Origin: Mesodorylaimus sp. YZB2_4 | Taxonomy: Eukaryota > Nematoda > Enoplea > Dorylaimida > Dorylaimidae | Length of the DNA: 64,000 nt | Direction of reading: 5' to 3' | Assembly (NCBI GenBank): GCA_030248295.1 | Contig: JASANH010001028.1 | Span: 62,001 to 126,000, forward strand | Shown: positions 1 to 12,075 of the stretch, piece after piece | Numbering within the stretch: the stretch's first letter is position 1 | Layout: each line of letters opens with the position of its first letter | Notes under the pieces: generated by a model | Databases searched by the model: none | Told to the model about the DNA's origin: nothing | The model's input: the letters and a program-made list of their open reading frames with translations, nothing else | Position numbers and translations under genes: made by a program

Positions 1-267
1 AAAAAGTCAAAGAGCAGGGTCGACGGAGGTGCGTAATAGATTTTGTTAGGTTTGATAAGAAGAAATACTCGTATTTGACGATTTCAGCCTAGATTGAAGC
101 GCATCGTTAACTTTTTCGATCGATTCCCCCTCCCCCCGCGCTATAGGATTTAAAGGGGCTACAAAGGGATGCTTATAAGTAAGAGAGGACGCAAATGAGG
201 ATTCACGGTCACAATATGAGCTTAGCACGAAGGTGAAACATTTCCACTGACACCTATTTTGCTTTAG
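1..267. other. Upstream intronic sequence of the NEK-like gene
   Basis: No exon can be supported here. The kinase exon at 268 starts in the middle of the catalytic domain, so at least one exon with the glycine loop, catalytic loop and activation loop must lie upstream, probably off the window. Possible donors exist near 28 and 232, but the peptides they would add do not resemble a kinase activation loop. Confidence 0.4.
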
Positions 268-2316
268 CCCAGAAGTTTGCCAAAGCCGACCCTATGGCAC
301 CAAAACCGACATCTGGGCGCTTGGATGCGTTTTATACGAATTAGCCACCTTTCGTCATCCATTCGAAGGCCGACACCTCACCGAGCTGCTGGGAAAAATT
401 GTACGTGGCACTTATGAACCACTGCCATCCAATTACTCATCACGGCTAAAACAATTGGTCGGTCACATGCTGAAAGTGAATTCCAGCGAGAGACCAGACG
501 TCAACGGCTTACTACAGAGAGAATACGTTTATGAACACGCCTGTAGTTTCTTGAAGAAATGGGGAAGGAATGATGAGCTGGCGATCTTGGAAGGTTTAAT
601 CCGCCAAAAACGCCCCGCTACTTTGGACGGAAAGACGTTAACAGCAAGTGTTGGAATTAGTTCACTTCGACGGCATACGCTCGCAACTAGTACTCGTTCT
701 AAATCGATACCAAGCCCCAGTAGAAAAGCTTATTATGAAAAAAAGTTCCGCATGTACATGCCATCTACGGCTGGAATACGAAATCCTACAAAAAGTCGCC
801 TCGGAAGGAATAGATCACCGAGAGGTCAACGCGGCCAGTCGCTGACACCGATTTTCGAAAATAATATTCCAGCTGATCCTGTCCCGTCACCAACTCATAG
901 CCCTGTTGAAATGGAAAAGAAAGCAGAGGAAATTAAAATACCAGAATCGAATCGAGAAACTGCGATTGACGATATTAGGCCAATTAATTCTGGAACAGTG
1001 ACTCTAACGGTGTCTAATTCCAAGTTGCACATACCTCAAGAAAAGCTACCTAACGTTGAGATGACAGCGTTCGGGACTACTATCACGAAACCAAAAAGAA
1101 GGGAGCGAAAGAAATGGACGGCTTTGAGCAGACAACTACCGGCTTCTCCAACAGTGCCATCACCAACAGTCGCCATCGCTGCAAGTGGGTTGGAAGATGC
1201 CTGCAGAAAAGAAGCCAATTCAAAAACTGAAACGCAAGAAATAAAACAAAAGCCGGCTGCACCAACACGAGGGGTAGCTGCTTCGATACCATCGATTCCT
1301 GGTTCGGTTGACGATAGATGGCCTGAAGACGAGTCGCAAGTGTGTGACACATGCGGACGCCAGTACGTTGTGGGGAAACAAGCGCGAAAACAAGGAAATC
1401 GGATGAAAAAACAATGCCAAGCGTGTCGATTGATCAAGAAAAGGCACGACAATATTTCAGTTCAGTACGTATAGTGGAAGTCTGTTTTGAACCCAGGACG
1501 CGTAGGATGCCCTTAGGCCCTAGCGGGACAAGGCTGTGTATCTTGTCTTCGGTTGATTTAAAGCTTGTTTGCTGCCCACCTTAGTGCGGCAGCGGATTGG
1601 GCGCCTGTCTTCTCCAGATTCCCATCAGTCTCTTTCGCACTACGAGTATATGCCTCCATCAAGCTGGTGCTGCTTCAAGCACTTCCTGCACAGCAGTAGT
1701 ATTGGAAAGCGTCAAGAGAGGTACCTCGAATTAATACGGAGATGGCTCGTTCTTGTCTTACCCCAGCAGGAGCCGTCTCTGTCGTACTATAGATGGGTGC
1801 ATGTGATGAATACTGCTAATGTTTCACACCATAGGGTTTCCCGCGTTTTTAGTGTGGTACCCAACGAGTACTCGTGTAAAAACCGGGTCCCCTAGCATCT
1901 TTTAACATGCATGCTCCCAACAACACAGATTCTTCTTCCTAGATTCCTCTTTCTATTCTTCCACAGTATATCCACATAAATACGTACGGACTAGCCACAA
2001 TCCTTGCTATCAACCAATTCCATGTAATCCCGCAAGGGGTCTTTGATATACTATGTACATAGCGATATGTATTACCCAGCGATTGAAACACAGAGTGATT
2101 TTACAACAGCATATTTTCAGCGATAATAAATCGATATTTGAAAAAATCGAATGCTTGCGAGCCGACCTTGAGCGCAGCTTGGGTTTTGAAAGATTCTCGA
2201 AGCTATATCAAAGCGCAATGAGAACTGAAAAATCGAGCTGTGCGGAAATGATAAATGAAAGTGATAGAGCAAAGTTAGAGACTTTACTGTTTTTCGAAAA
2301 AGCATATCTGAGTTAA
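268..2316 (+). CDS. NEK-like protein kinase, 3' part (two exons)
   Basis: Partial serine/threonine kinase. Exon 268-1464 follows an acceptor (gctttag) and opens with the end of the activation segment, PEVCQSRPYGTKTDIWALGC, then CVLYELATFRHPFEG and the domain XI arginine in SSERPDV. The SPE...KTDIWALGCVLYEL pattern is typical of NIMA-related (NEK) kinases. After the kinase fold comes a basic, Ser/Pro-rich tail ending in a four-cysteine motif (CDTC, 20 residues, CQAC). A donor (CA|GTACGT at 1464/1465) and an acceptor (attttcag, ending 2120) agree in phase with a second exon 2121-2316, which adds an amphipathic segment containing LRADLERSLGFERFSKLYQ. Without that splice the protein would stop at 1474. 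The 463 visible codons lack the N-lobe and the HRD and DFG motifs, which should be upstream. Family assignment is firm; the NEK subtype and the last exon are less so. Confidence 0.78.
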
Positions 2317-3297
2317 TCACTGCGCGTTCTGTGGGTTTGTTCAGTATATTATACTCGTACCTGACTATGATTGTCGATGAGCAGTGATCGCAGTATTTTC
2401 TTAAAAATTCAGTGGAAGGAATTCAAGTGTCACTGATTACTGTGGCATTCCATAGGCGGTGAAGTCATGCGGTCGTTGTACGTATTTTATACTTATACGC
2501 TAGTAGAAAAGTTGCTCCTTACCAACAGGATATTCCCACTTGCGGCAAGAACGCTCATCGTGCCTTCTAAAGAATTCTAATCCAGTTCCATTCAGTGATA
2601 GAGTAAAAAGCTGACTTTAAGTCTTCGACTAAATAACATGCGCGAGTATGCATAAACAATGCTCCACCCAGGGATTTTAAAATTGCGACCTAGTTGATTT
2701 TGGGGCCGCCGCAAACGTCCAACACGTTTTGCAATCAGCACGTTTCGCAGAGGATTGATGCTAGGACGTGACCAACTCACCTTGCAGCTTATTGCTGTAC
2801 AGTATCTACGTACATTGCGCCACGCGAATGCAAGGCACGATGGGTCGCTTTCTGACCTAATGGCAATGTTAGTGCCAGTGCGAGCATCAAGCACTGATAT
2901 TGCAATATATTCAAGCTTATACCTCCGACAATGAACGTCTTTTTTCGTATTGTATACGTAACATCCAGAAAATACCTAAACTAACCTGAATGAGGCAAGC
3001 ACCCACCCCATGATGTTTGCTCCTTCCTAGTGCCTTCCGGCTCAAGACGAATCACTTGTCCGAATTGTTTTCTTATTTTCAGAAAATGGATTGCGTCAGA
3101 TAACAATTTACTGAGACCTAAGCTGTCAGGTGGTGGCTGTTTATCAGGATCGCCCCCGTCCAGGCTTCCTACGCTCCCTTGAATATAAAATGTGAAGCAG
3201 AAGTTGCCGGTCCGTTTATGCTGAGTGCGCTGGCTCAACAGGCTGTCTTGTTAGCGCAGCTTCTAGCAAAGGAGTAAACTACGCTGGTCTGGACGAC
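2317..3297. other. Intergenic, nothing recognised
   Basis: Frames are short and show no domain or splice-site pattern. It separates the NEK-like stop from the ATG of the propeller gene, so it may hold that gene's promoter, but no element stands out. Confidence 0.4.
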
Positions 3298-4656
3298 ATG
3301 CAAGTGGTGACGGTGGTTGGGGTACTGTTTTTTGTGAGCGCTCATGGTAAGCTCTTTTATATAAGCTTTCGATTTGACGTGATGATTGACCAAAACAGAC
3401 GCAATTAGGGCGCCACATCCCGTTCGTTTGAGGATGTTTGTTTTAAAACCCTTCCCAGCTATGCATTGATAAATTTTGACAGACGCTCGAATTAAATTTT
3501 ACTGGAACCTGGCCAGATACAATGATGGAAGGCGCTTGGGCCATCCAAACGCAATCTGACCGTCAAAGCACAAAAATTTTCTTGGACCCTCTATGAAACT
3601 CTACTTTTCTTTCTCATTTTAGCACTGAATTTGGGTCCGTTTAACAGCGTTACCCCGGGTGTCTTTGAAGCATGGAACCAAAATAACCCTGAAAATGTAC
3701 GCGGTGGAAGATTTGCTGCCGAATATGGGGATGGTAAACTATGGCTGGTCAGCCAACGCATATTTCGTCATGGATTCAAGGACCCGTGGGACTCGGCAGC
3801 TCGCGGTGGAATAGTCTCCACCTTGCAACTAAGAACAAAAACCTGGACCCACAAGTCATACGATCGATTGGACGATGATAAGCACGGCGACAAGATCTTC
3901 TCTTTGCATGGGCGCTTATTCATGTTGACCTACGGCACGAACCAGAGCAAGATAGCTTACAACAAGCTTTTCTGGTGGAATGACGAAACCGCGCAATGGA
4001 TGACTGTTCCTTTCGAAATCGATCCATTGGCATCGACTGCATCGACAAACGCGATCGTAGGCTTGAGCGTGGTTGTACCAGACCAAGATGGAAAGATCGC
4101 CTATGCCGTGGCGTCGGCGCATGCTCACGCTAGGCCAGGATCCGAAATAGCTTTCTCCAAGCTACAAGTCGAATTTCGAGGAAATGTAGCCGTGAAAGCC
4201 ACATTGAAGCCGTTGGCTCACGAAGAGCTTCAACAACCGTCAGCAGTCGCTTTTACCATGGTCAAAAACGACAAGTTGTACGCGCTCGTTCAACACTTTT
4301 ACAGCGAGGGCTACGTCCCTGAATATTACTTCGCATACGCTCTCGATCTGAATACGAAGCGGGTTGCTAATGTCAGCCTGGGTGGCCCAGCTCCTGAAGT
4401 GGATTTTTCGGAAGAGAATATGCACAACACAAATAACGAAATTTTGATCGTCGGTGGTCGCCAAACGTACGGGCTGGGCCAGTTGCGCAATGTCGATGAC
4501 ATATATGCCCTCAAGCTGGGCACGTTTCAATGGGAGAAGACATCGTACAAGATCCCGCAAGGTGCTGGTCGGAAGTCAGTTTATGATCAACAGGGTAGGA
4601 AACTGTTTCTGATTGGATTGCAGGAAGGCGTCAAGGTAGCTCAAGTCTCTACCTAG
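3298..4656 (+). CDS. Secreted kelch-like beta-propeller protein
   Basis: Two exons give 360 residues. Exon 1 (3298-3346) encodes a signal peptide, MQVVTVVGVLFFVSAH, and ends at a GTAAGC donor. Exon 2 (3623-4656) follows attttag, and the split Ala codon joins in frame. The mature protein has repeated blade-like segments: FAAEYGDGKLWLVS, HGRLFMLTYGT, KNDKLYALVQHFY, and near the C-terminus a clear kelch-like motif with VGGR followed by DDIYALKLGTFQWEK. It should therefore be an extracellular propeller that binds a partner through its surface loops. No galactose-oxidase active-site motif is apparent, so no enzymatic role is proposed. The start is chosen because it gives a standard signal peptide and a phase-correct splice. 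No close named homologue is recognised. Confidence 0.72.
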
Positions 4657-6250
4657 AGAATTCTATAGTTTTTTTAGGCACTAGTGAAAAGAAAACAGGA
4701 GATATTTTGCACCACTATGTAGGAGATTACCGTTTCAAAAAATGATTTTTAGTGTTCGGCGTATAAAATCGCTTATGATGGCTTAGTATAAAATTAGCTC
4801 AATTGCATTGATCGGACTAAGGCAAAACGCACTTCCTCAGCATATTTCAAAGTTTCAGTCTATGTTTTGGTACCGTAGCTCAAAAACAGTCCAGATGGAA
4901 GCGCCCAGTTGGGGTGTACCGCTTTTTGGAGTAGGCACGCAATTTGCGTATTATGCAATACGCACACGCATTAAAGAGACTTTGCGTATTCGCATAAGCA
5001 TTCAAATCAACTATTTTTACCAACCGTACTCCAAAGACATCGACCATCTTGGAAGAAAGGATTAAATTTCTGATGATTTTCAAGCTGACAATGCGTCTAA
5101 CGCCGATATGAGGCTCCAGTGATAACAAGTATGAGTCGATTTTGTTTGCAATGACTTTGAGACCAAATCTTTTTTGTTAGTTCGACATGTTTGTCGCATT
5201 TAGGGCTCCATTAATATGTATCTTTGAGCCCGTGCCGCCTCATGGGACTACCAACACCTTTTGCCTGCTACATAGTAGCCATGACGCACGAGACCGCGAG
5301 GCCACCTACTCTCGAGATAGGACCCTCTGACGGCCACAGCAGCGTTGAGGGAACCCTGCGCGAGCAATAGTGACCCAGGGTCATACTGGGCAAGAACGGA
5401 AGGGCCCTGGTTGGTGTCGGAGATAGTATCACTCGCTCAGCGTACTCCTTGACGAAATAGTTCCACTAAAAGGGCTTACTAAACTGTTGTCCCTGCCAAA
5501 ACGGAACTGCTGCCTCCCTGGAGGCGTTGTTCCGAAAATACGCGACCAGAGCCTTTTAGATTCTGTGATAGAGTGATGGTTGTTGACTAACACACCAGTT
5601 AGTCTTTATTGACTAGGCGAAGGGCGTTGACAGAAACCTGTTGGGCTTGTGTTTCATGTTCATACGACTAATGAGCAGTGATGTGTGTCAGGGGGTAATC
5701 TCGGGAAGAATAAACCTGCTTAATTTTCTGCTTGTCGCGCTGGGATTGCAGTAAGTGTCAACCTAACGATACTACAGATTCCTGGAAGCCTTGGAGATTG
5801 AGTGCCTGTCTTCCCAATACAGTAGGGGAATACGACTGGTCGGTTTGACTTTTCAGCCGCTCACTGCGGGCTTCTATCAAGTAAGCCGCGAGAACAGTGC
5901 TTGGAGGTTTCGTTCAGGGACTTGTGCTTCTCGTATCCGCCACCCGTCCGCTGATTACATCTGCTGCTGGTGGATACTGCTTGTGTTTTGAAATCGTAGG
6001 CAACTATTCGCCATGTAGAGCCGTGAGCTTTTGAAACTCGATTTTTCTAATATGCTTTCATGACAGCCACCGTGACAATGTCACTCTATAAAACGTCATC
6101 CTTAGTAGAACAATCGCGCCGGCGTCCAGTTGCTGAGCTTCTGTACAAGACGGGTCGATCGAGGACGTGCTTGTATTTCGACGACACCGTCAACGCGTGC
6201 TCGTCAACGAGAGGCTTGAATTAGACTTCCCAAACCGACCCGAGACTAAA
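4657..6250. other. Intergenic with one diverged SINE
   Basis: No gene is supported. The middle (about 5225-5565) is a diverged reverse-orientation SINE, listed separately. The remainder shows only short frames. The upstream region of the lectin gene lies at the right end. Confidence 0.4.
5225..5565 (-). repeat. Diverged tRNA-type SINE copy
   Basis: Read on the minus strand, this segment aligns by eye with the copy at 10340-10640: an ACAGTTTAGTA block, an AGCGAGTG/TCGCTGG core, and TTCT(T/C)GCCCAGTAT. Its 3' end ACGGGCTC matches the ACGGGCTC end of the 57.8-kb copy. Divergence is high and no terminal duplication was identified. Confidence 0.5.
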
Positions 6251-7412
6251 ATGAAATTTTACATATTTTTGCTGATTAGTAACCTTCAATTGGTGGTCGA
6301 AGCTGTCTATGTCACTCCTAAAATGACTAGTGGTAAGCCTGGAAACCCAGATCCCTTTATTCTGGGAGTCATCACTGACCCGTCTAAAAGTTTACCCTTT
6401 TGCCCCGCTTTCTTGTTCATTTAGGGTCGTTACAACGTTGTTATCCAAACAGAAGCGACTTCGAGGCCGTTTGCAGCCAAGTATTTTTTGGAGTAACAGA
6501 TGGCGGAAATTGCTTTTTTGCGAGCCCATATTCCAGCCAACTTGGCTGGAGTGCATCTTGGCAAGCGTGCACACAGTATGGAGCGAACTTGGCCCAAGTG
6601 CACACTGGAAGCGAATTCACTAAAATCGTCAACCACCTATTTGTAAGAAGCAACAATAATTGGGAGAAAATATGCGATCTGTGTGTCCAAACCCCCAGCT
6701 AGAATTTTGCACGCCCGCCTACTGACCAATATGACCTAAGCTTATGATCTTCCGTTCTTAGCAAACGTCGGGAAATTCGGGTGTCGCAGTAGCTCTTCGA
6801 GATGACAAAACCAGGCCAGCCTACTTGCTTCAATCATCCACAGCGTTTTGGTACGACAACATCACAACGCCCAATACCGCACTAGCAATAAAGGAGACAT
6901 GGATTGGTCGATATCACTCAACCGACGACAACTATTCCGAACCATTGCCCAGATGCATTTATATTGCACCGGGGAGACCAATCTTTTATGATGATTCATG
7001 CACGAACAGTAGGACCAGTTATTCGCTGTGCCAATTTACGAGTAAGGTTAATCAATTTTCCTACTTGCGTCGTCATTTCTAGTGTTGCATTCACTCAGTG
7101 TTTCAGCAAGACTCTGAATTTCCCGGTGTACTATCGCCAGTTTGTCATCAGATTTTCTCAATTTTAGATGAGATGCAAGGTTATTCAAGCACAAATTTGT
7201 GCCTGACTGAAACGCCGATAGAAAGTATCACAGTTTTGACAATCGAAGAGTGTCCATATTTATGTTCGCAAAGACGATGGTGTCGCAGTTTCAACTTTCT
7301 CGAATCAATTGTTGGGGGCGATGCTTGTCAGCTGTTCCCATGGTCAGTCAATGACACCAATGCGAAGAGTCAGACAACACCCGACTGCTACCATTACAGT
7401 TATATGCCATGA
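6251..7412 (+). CDS. Secreted C-type-lectin-like protein with PAN-like C-terminus
   Basis: Four exons (6251-6332, 6425-6642, 6762-7041, 7168-7412) splice in frame to 274 residues. Each junction has GT-AG borders and matching phase. Exon 1 is a signal peptide (MKFYIFLLISNLQLVVEA). Exons 2-3 form a C-type lectin fold: NCFFASPYSSQLGWSASWQA, then CTQYGANLAQVHTGSEF, and the closing cysteines in DDSCTNSRTSYSLCQF. Classic calcium/sugar motifs (EPN or QPD plus WND) are not seen, so sugar binding is uncertain. Exon 4 has a cysteine pattern like a PAN/apple domain: CLTETPIES, ECPYLCSQRRWCRSFNF and GGDACQLF. Secreted lectin-like proteins of this kind in nematodes often act at the gut or cuticle in recognition or defence; that role is inferred. 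An AATAAA lies near 7662. Confidence 0.8.
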
Positions 7413-9424
7413 GATTGTGCTTATTGAACACGCCACTGTGTGAGCAGAGCATATATTTGTGTGATCTGATTATGTAAACTGCAACCTGGGCGTGTTTTTG
7501 TTTTTTTTCACCTGGCAGCTATGGCACCCACACCAATTTTAGCATCGCTGCTTTTTTAGGTGAGTTGCGCAGCCCCGACATATCAACAAGAAATCTCTAG
7601 TCTACCTAGAGCAGCAGCCATGAAAACAAAAATTTATTGCTGTAACTGTTGCCATGCGAGCCAATAAAGGACATGAATTAGTAACTGTAGTCGTAACCGG
7701 GTTGCGGCCAGTTGCACAATCGATCTAACGTAAGTAAAACAAGAGCTACAGACTTCATTCATGTCTTTTGTTCATGTTTTGCTTCACTAAGTTGCTCGCC
7801 AAATTTTTCTAAAGGTGGCTTTTTAAATCAAGTAGATCGATCGATTGAAGCTAGCTGTTTGCTGTGCGTGGTATGGCATAAAATAAACAAGCACCTTTAT
7901 AGCGCACTCGAGGGCTAAGGAACATGTAGATTGACAATCATACTTTACCTAGGCGGGAGTCAAACCCTCCCTCTAATTGCGGTAGCCTAGCCACTAGGGC
8001 ACGAGTCAGGCATATATGTACTGTACAGTATTTACCAGGAGCATAGTAGACTGCTAAGTCCTTTTGGCGCATTAAAATCAGTCAGTCAGTAATTCGCTAG
8101 AAAGATACCGAGAATTCCATGTTTTGACTGCATTTTGCTCTGCAAATTGCCCTGATGATGTCACTTTTGAAGAAATCTAATGGGAAGTACAGTGCGAGCT
8201 TACATCTACAGAACATGTAGCCGTGTATGCTAGCCGACCTACATGTAGGAGGTACGAATGATCTAAAAATGTAGATCATTTGTACGTGGCTTGTCACGAT
8301 CTCACTCTGAATTTGCATGGCTAAACGAAAGAGAAAAATTAAAATCCCAAGTTCATGTCGTGAAAGACGCTAGAACCTCTATAACACCACGTGTCTTATA
8401 GAATAGATTTATTACTCAACCGCACCGAGTACGCACAGGCGTAACACTGATTAGTCAAAACGAGCATCAACCCAAGAGCAATAATGCACCGGCACAGAAC
8501 AAACAAACAACACACATCAGACAAAGGGAGACCAGTTCCACACACAGCAATCACCAGATATCACCGAACAGGCCTAACATCAGACGAGGTCACTCTCATT
8601 TGCATAACATGATCTTCATTCCCCCTTCCACCTCGAACTATATTTTAAAATAAGGTTACCGTTCAGAGGATATAGGGGAAAATCAATATTCCCAATCGCA
8701 GTATAGTGTCAGTTCTCATTTGATAGCCCAGCTGTACTCGACAGAGGCCGCACTCTCACTCAATGTCATGTCACTTCCGACCTGTCGAGCGAACAAATCA
8801 CCATAAAGAGAGACACACGTTTTTTTAATCACACAGCACTCATAACGGCACAATACTGTATACTGTGCTCATATATATGTACATATATCACAGGCTAAAC
8901 CGTCGTATCACATATGGGTATCTACTGTAAAGTACGAGTACATATGTAAATCAGAAGATAGAGTTGGTGACTCTTTCCATTTCCACTCTAACTGTTATCC
9001 TTGTCGGAAATAACAAATGTGCCCATCATGGGGCTAGGTACCAGAGTTATGTACCACAGTAATGGGCATTTGTGTATCCATTTGAACTCTTAACCCAACC
9101 ACCGTACTTAACTTATTTCCCATGCATTGGGCCTTTAAAAATCCTGCATTCCCGGGATACTGTTAGGATTTACACTACTACACTACAATACCCCCTACAC
9201 GCACTCGTATGCGCTTCACTCATCGTCAGTGCGAGAAGAAGGATGCGCCAAGGAGCTTTCAAATTTGTATAATCTTACGCCATCACAAAGTGATAACCAG
9301 GCACACACAACTCCTATTTCTGTCTCTCCATTTACATCGTCTAACTTTGAACCAACAGCCTGAAATACTCACGTGTAGCGATAGAAATTTGTTGTGCCAT
9401 TATCATTTTCTGTAATCTTTATTA
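7413..9424. other. Intergenic, no gene recognised
   Basis: Beyond the lectin gene's probable 3' UTR and AATAAA, only a tRNA-like block at 7945-8015 and small palindromes (for example AATGATCT...AGATCATT near 8258-8282) are visible. Frames are short and unconvincing. Confidence 0.4.
7945..8015 (-). repeat. Decayed tRNA-like block
   Basis: On the minus strand the block shows an A-box-like stretch, TGCCCTAGTGGCTAGG, and a B-box, GGTTTGACTCC. The T-arm would pair with one mismatch. The anticodon arm does not pair and the acceptor ends are not complementary, so this is a tRNA pseudogene or a SINE head rather than a working tRNA. Confidence 0.4.
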
Positions 9425-9525
9425 TTTCGCTTCCCATGGTTCGAACCCATTGGTGTACGCAACTAGTCCAAATGCTGAGTCGCCGGAGCTACCGCACTAG
9501 TAGCGTGTCCTTGACTCAGCCGGTT
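9425..9525 (-). repeat. SINE tRNA-like head
   Basis: On the minus strand the segment reads GCGACTCAGCAT, shared exactly with the SINE at 30.3 kb, followed by a B-box GGGTTCGAACC. It abuts the 3' end of the broken receptor gene. The conserved SINE body is not evident, so this is probably a 3'-truncated copy. Confidence 0.45.
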
Positions 9526-10320
9526 TAACCAATCCCTTATCAAGTTGATAATTATTCGTCAAAACTTTTGATTCATAAAGAACATGATGTAAAAATTCAG
9601 GATTGATGTAAGTTCTACGATGCCATCCATAATCGTGGCAAAGAAATAGACCTTTAGAAAAAGCGGGCTGAATCGCAATTGATACAAAAAATGCTATGGT
9701 GATTGTATTACCGATTGTTATCATTATCGATTCACTATACGACATCAGAGTCAACATTTTAGCGGTGCTCTTCCGTTTTAATTCTGTGGCTGTACTGAAA
9801 ACATTTTTTGTTTGTTTAATTTTTCTGAAATATTGCCAAGGAGTACTGATGTTGAAAAATTAAGGATCAATAAATTAATGCCTACAAGAGAGTTGCGAAT
9901 AAATATTAAAATAATATTGCCAATCGAATCAAAGAGAGATGCTGGCACAATCACAAATGAATCGCCGCCATCGAACGAGAGAGGATCCCATATGATTGAA
10001 ACGCGCTTATCCGAAATCCAACGGGGAAACACAATGTCGTCGCACAAATATATTGCTTTTTAGTCGTTACTTTGTAATTCTGTTGTTTCCGCAGAGACTG
10101 AAATCGATCAAAAGACATACAAATCGATAATAATTGTGTTGTGCGGTAAAATGCGTTTGCCAGTGGCATGGCCAAATGTGCCGACACCCACATACACCCA
10201 TAACACGAAGGGAACCATTTGGGGCCTGATCGGAACATACCCGACCACCAGATAGAATGTAGTGGTCACTAATGATAACATGGCGCTCACAGTTACTAAT
10301 ATTTGATAAATATAAGCTGT
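9525..10320 (-). pseudogene. Broken rhodopsin-like GPCR (FMRFamide-receptor-like type)
   Basis: On the minus strand three overlapping frames carry successive receptor helices. TM2 is in one frame (LSLVTTTFYLVVGYVP). TM3 with a DRF triplet is in the next (LANAFYRTTQLLSICMSFDRF). TM5 (SFVIVPASLFDSIGNIILI) and TM6 with KRKSTAKMLTL follow in two further frames. The frame changes (near 10190, 10020 and 9790) are too close together for introns with matching phase; one possible 52-bp intron near 9790 fails on phase. A SINE at 10340-10640 lies directly upstream where TM1 should be, and a SINE head touches the 3' end. This is best read as a dead receptor gene. Sequencing errors could explain some shifts but not the missing TM1. 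Confidence 0.6.
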
Positions 10321-10339
10321 TTCAGATTTAGCTCGACGA

Positions 10340-10640
10340 AAGTAGACAAGGATTGATAAGATGTGCCCGAGGATGCCAAATACGAAATAACAAGGCCTCA
10401 GAACCAGAACCAGGATACCATGATGATACTGGGCGAGAAGGGAGGGTGTGCAAGACCAGCGACAGACTTACTAAATCACCGTCGAAGACTGGTTCCCACA
10501 CTGAGAACGAACTACTAAACTGTCTTCTTAACCGGAACAGAATTGCGGCCTCCCAGTCAGGGCTGCTTGCGCAAGCAATGCGGGACCAAAACCTTAACCA
10601 ACTTAGCCACCATGGCTCCCCTAAATCCAAGATTTGAAAG
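10340..10640 (-). repeat. tRNA-headed SINE
   Basis: Read on the minus strand, it begins with a tRNA-like head: CCATGGTGGCTAAGTTGG is a good A-box region, while the B-box is eroded. The body shares GTGGGAACC(A/G)GTCTTCGACGG and GATTTAGTAAGTC with the 16.8-kb copy, and a TCGCTGGTCTTGCACACC core with the 30.4- and 57.9-kb copies. The usual 3' tail is missing. It lies where the first helix of the adjacent broken receptor would be expected. Confidence 0.65.
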
Positions 10641-11929
10641 AGACTGTCAATCTTTGTGTTGATACCTCATTATAGTGCGAATTTACTCGTAGCCTGGTAT
10701 TGATACGTAGTTTTGAGTCCGGATTTGCCCATCAGATTAATGAAAGCCTGTTTTTAAAATCCTGTACTCGTATTCGCACATTCTGTTCAGGAGCCAGGAT
10801 CCCAGCTTCACTACTCGGAGCTGTGATCTCGAAAACCAATAGGCAACTTTCACCAGAAGCAAAACCGAGTATAATAGGTCCAGTGCGAATGCGTATATTT
10901 AAAGAAAGCGTGTCAGATAGGAGTCAAAAACCTTGTTTAATACAGTTTAATACAGCGCGAAGCCAGACTTGAATTGGCAAATGGATAATCGGTGTACCAG
11001 CTTTCAATTACTGGCAACTGCGCCAATTCTGCCTCATTTTCTCCTTTCGAAACTCTTGAAAACGGGAAAGAAGAATGCCAACTCAACGGATAAAATATCC
11101 CAACATTGAATCACAGTGGCCGTGAGTCTCTTCTTGGCAATATTACGCGGCAATGTCTTGGCGCGAGTGACTTTTTTTCTGTTAAACAATTAGCGTCATT
11201 CGCCCTAAACTTCAAGGTCAATTCTATTATATCAGAGGAAAATATGTTTATAAAATCGGAGTAATAAGCTTTGAACCAAAGTAATAGCGAATAACTCGTG
11301 TCCTGTTTGTGAACCTGGAGTTATGAGAAAGTTGAGTGCAAGTTTTGTCTTCTATACTGCACAGTACTAGAACTGTGATTACGATAGGCTTTTCATCTTA
11401 TCAGATACGGCTCAACTTGAAGACTAAAAGCAGATATTGCATTATCATCGATCAAATCAAGCTGCACTTGAAACCCACGATCACAAATCTTATAAACACC
11501 AAACAGTGCGTGCGACCCAGTAGCGGCATTATCCAGCGATGGTAAGCTACAAGAATAATGCTTTGAAATTTGACACTTCCGGGAAACTATCGAACATATT
11601 TCCGTTCTTTTGTATTTTTTCCTCCGCGTTCCGTGAGTCTCACTTTTCAGGGGGCTTAGTACAGCGCTGGGTGTTCTTGAATGGTAGGTACAGATCGTCC
11701 CAAGCGGAGGAGCCTGAATACATTCAAGCCATTCCGCTGCTCCTAAAATACGATTTGGAGAATTAATATAACTCCTCACAAAGGCCTGACGCCTGACAAA
11801 AGGTATAACGCCTGACAAAAGAGCGTTATATGTGCAAGTGATCCGATTATACAAGAAATGCGGACACATGCTTTGGCGCTAGTGTTAGAAATGACTTCGA
11901 AGTCAAGATCAGAATTTTGTCTAAACCCC
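10641..11929. other. Intergenic, nothing recognised
   Basis: No gene, RNA or clear repeat is seen. A 158-codon minus-strand frame (11393-11869) has no signal peptide, domain or splice logic and is treated as chance. Confidence 0.35.
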
Positions 11930-12075
11930 GATTGACCGACCCTTGCTCAAAGTCAGGGTGAAGGTCAAAAAGTTTTTTCGGGTCTGGTCAAGGTCAGGGT
12001 CAGGTAAGAAAATTTTTTGAGGGGTCGGTCAAGGTCAGGGTCAGGTCAGAATTTCTTGCACACGGTCAGAGCATT
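11930..12075 (+). repeat. AGGTCA-rich tandem array, copy 1
   Basis: Degenerate tandem units of roughly 40-50 bp alternate a block of RGGTCA hexamers (GGTCAAGGTCAGGGTCAGGT) with an A/T block (GAAAATTTTTTGAGG). A second array with the same two blocks lies at 13715-13862, so the unit is dispersed as well as tandem. Confidence 0.7.

Noticed and set aside
2981-3238. 85-codon minus-strand frame
   Set aside because: No signal peptide, domain or splice context. It lies in the upstream region of the propeller gene.
7945-8015. Functional tRNA gene
   Set aside because: The acceptor stem and anticodon arm do not pair, although the A- and B-boxes are partly present.
11393-11869. 158-codon minus-strand frame
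   Set aside because: Long but without hydrophobic, domain or splice features. Composition is like the surrounding intergenic DNA.
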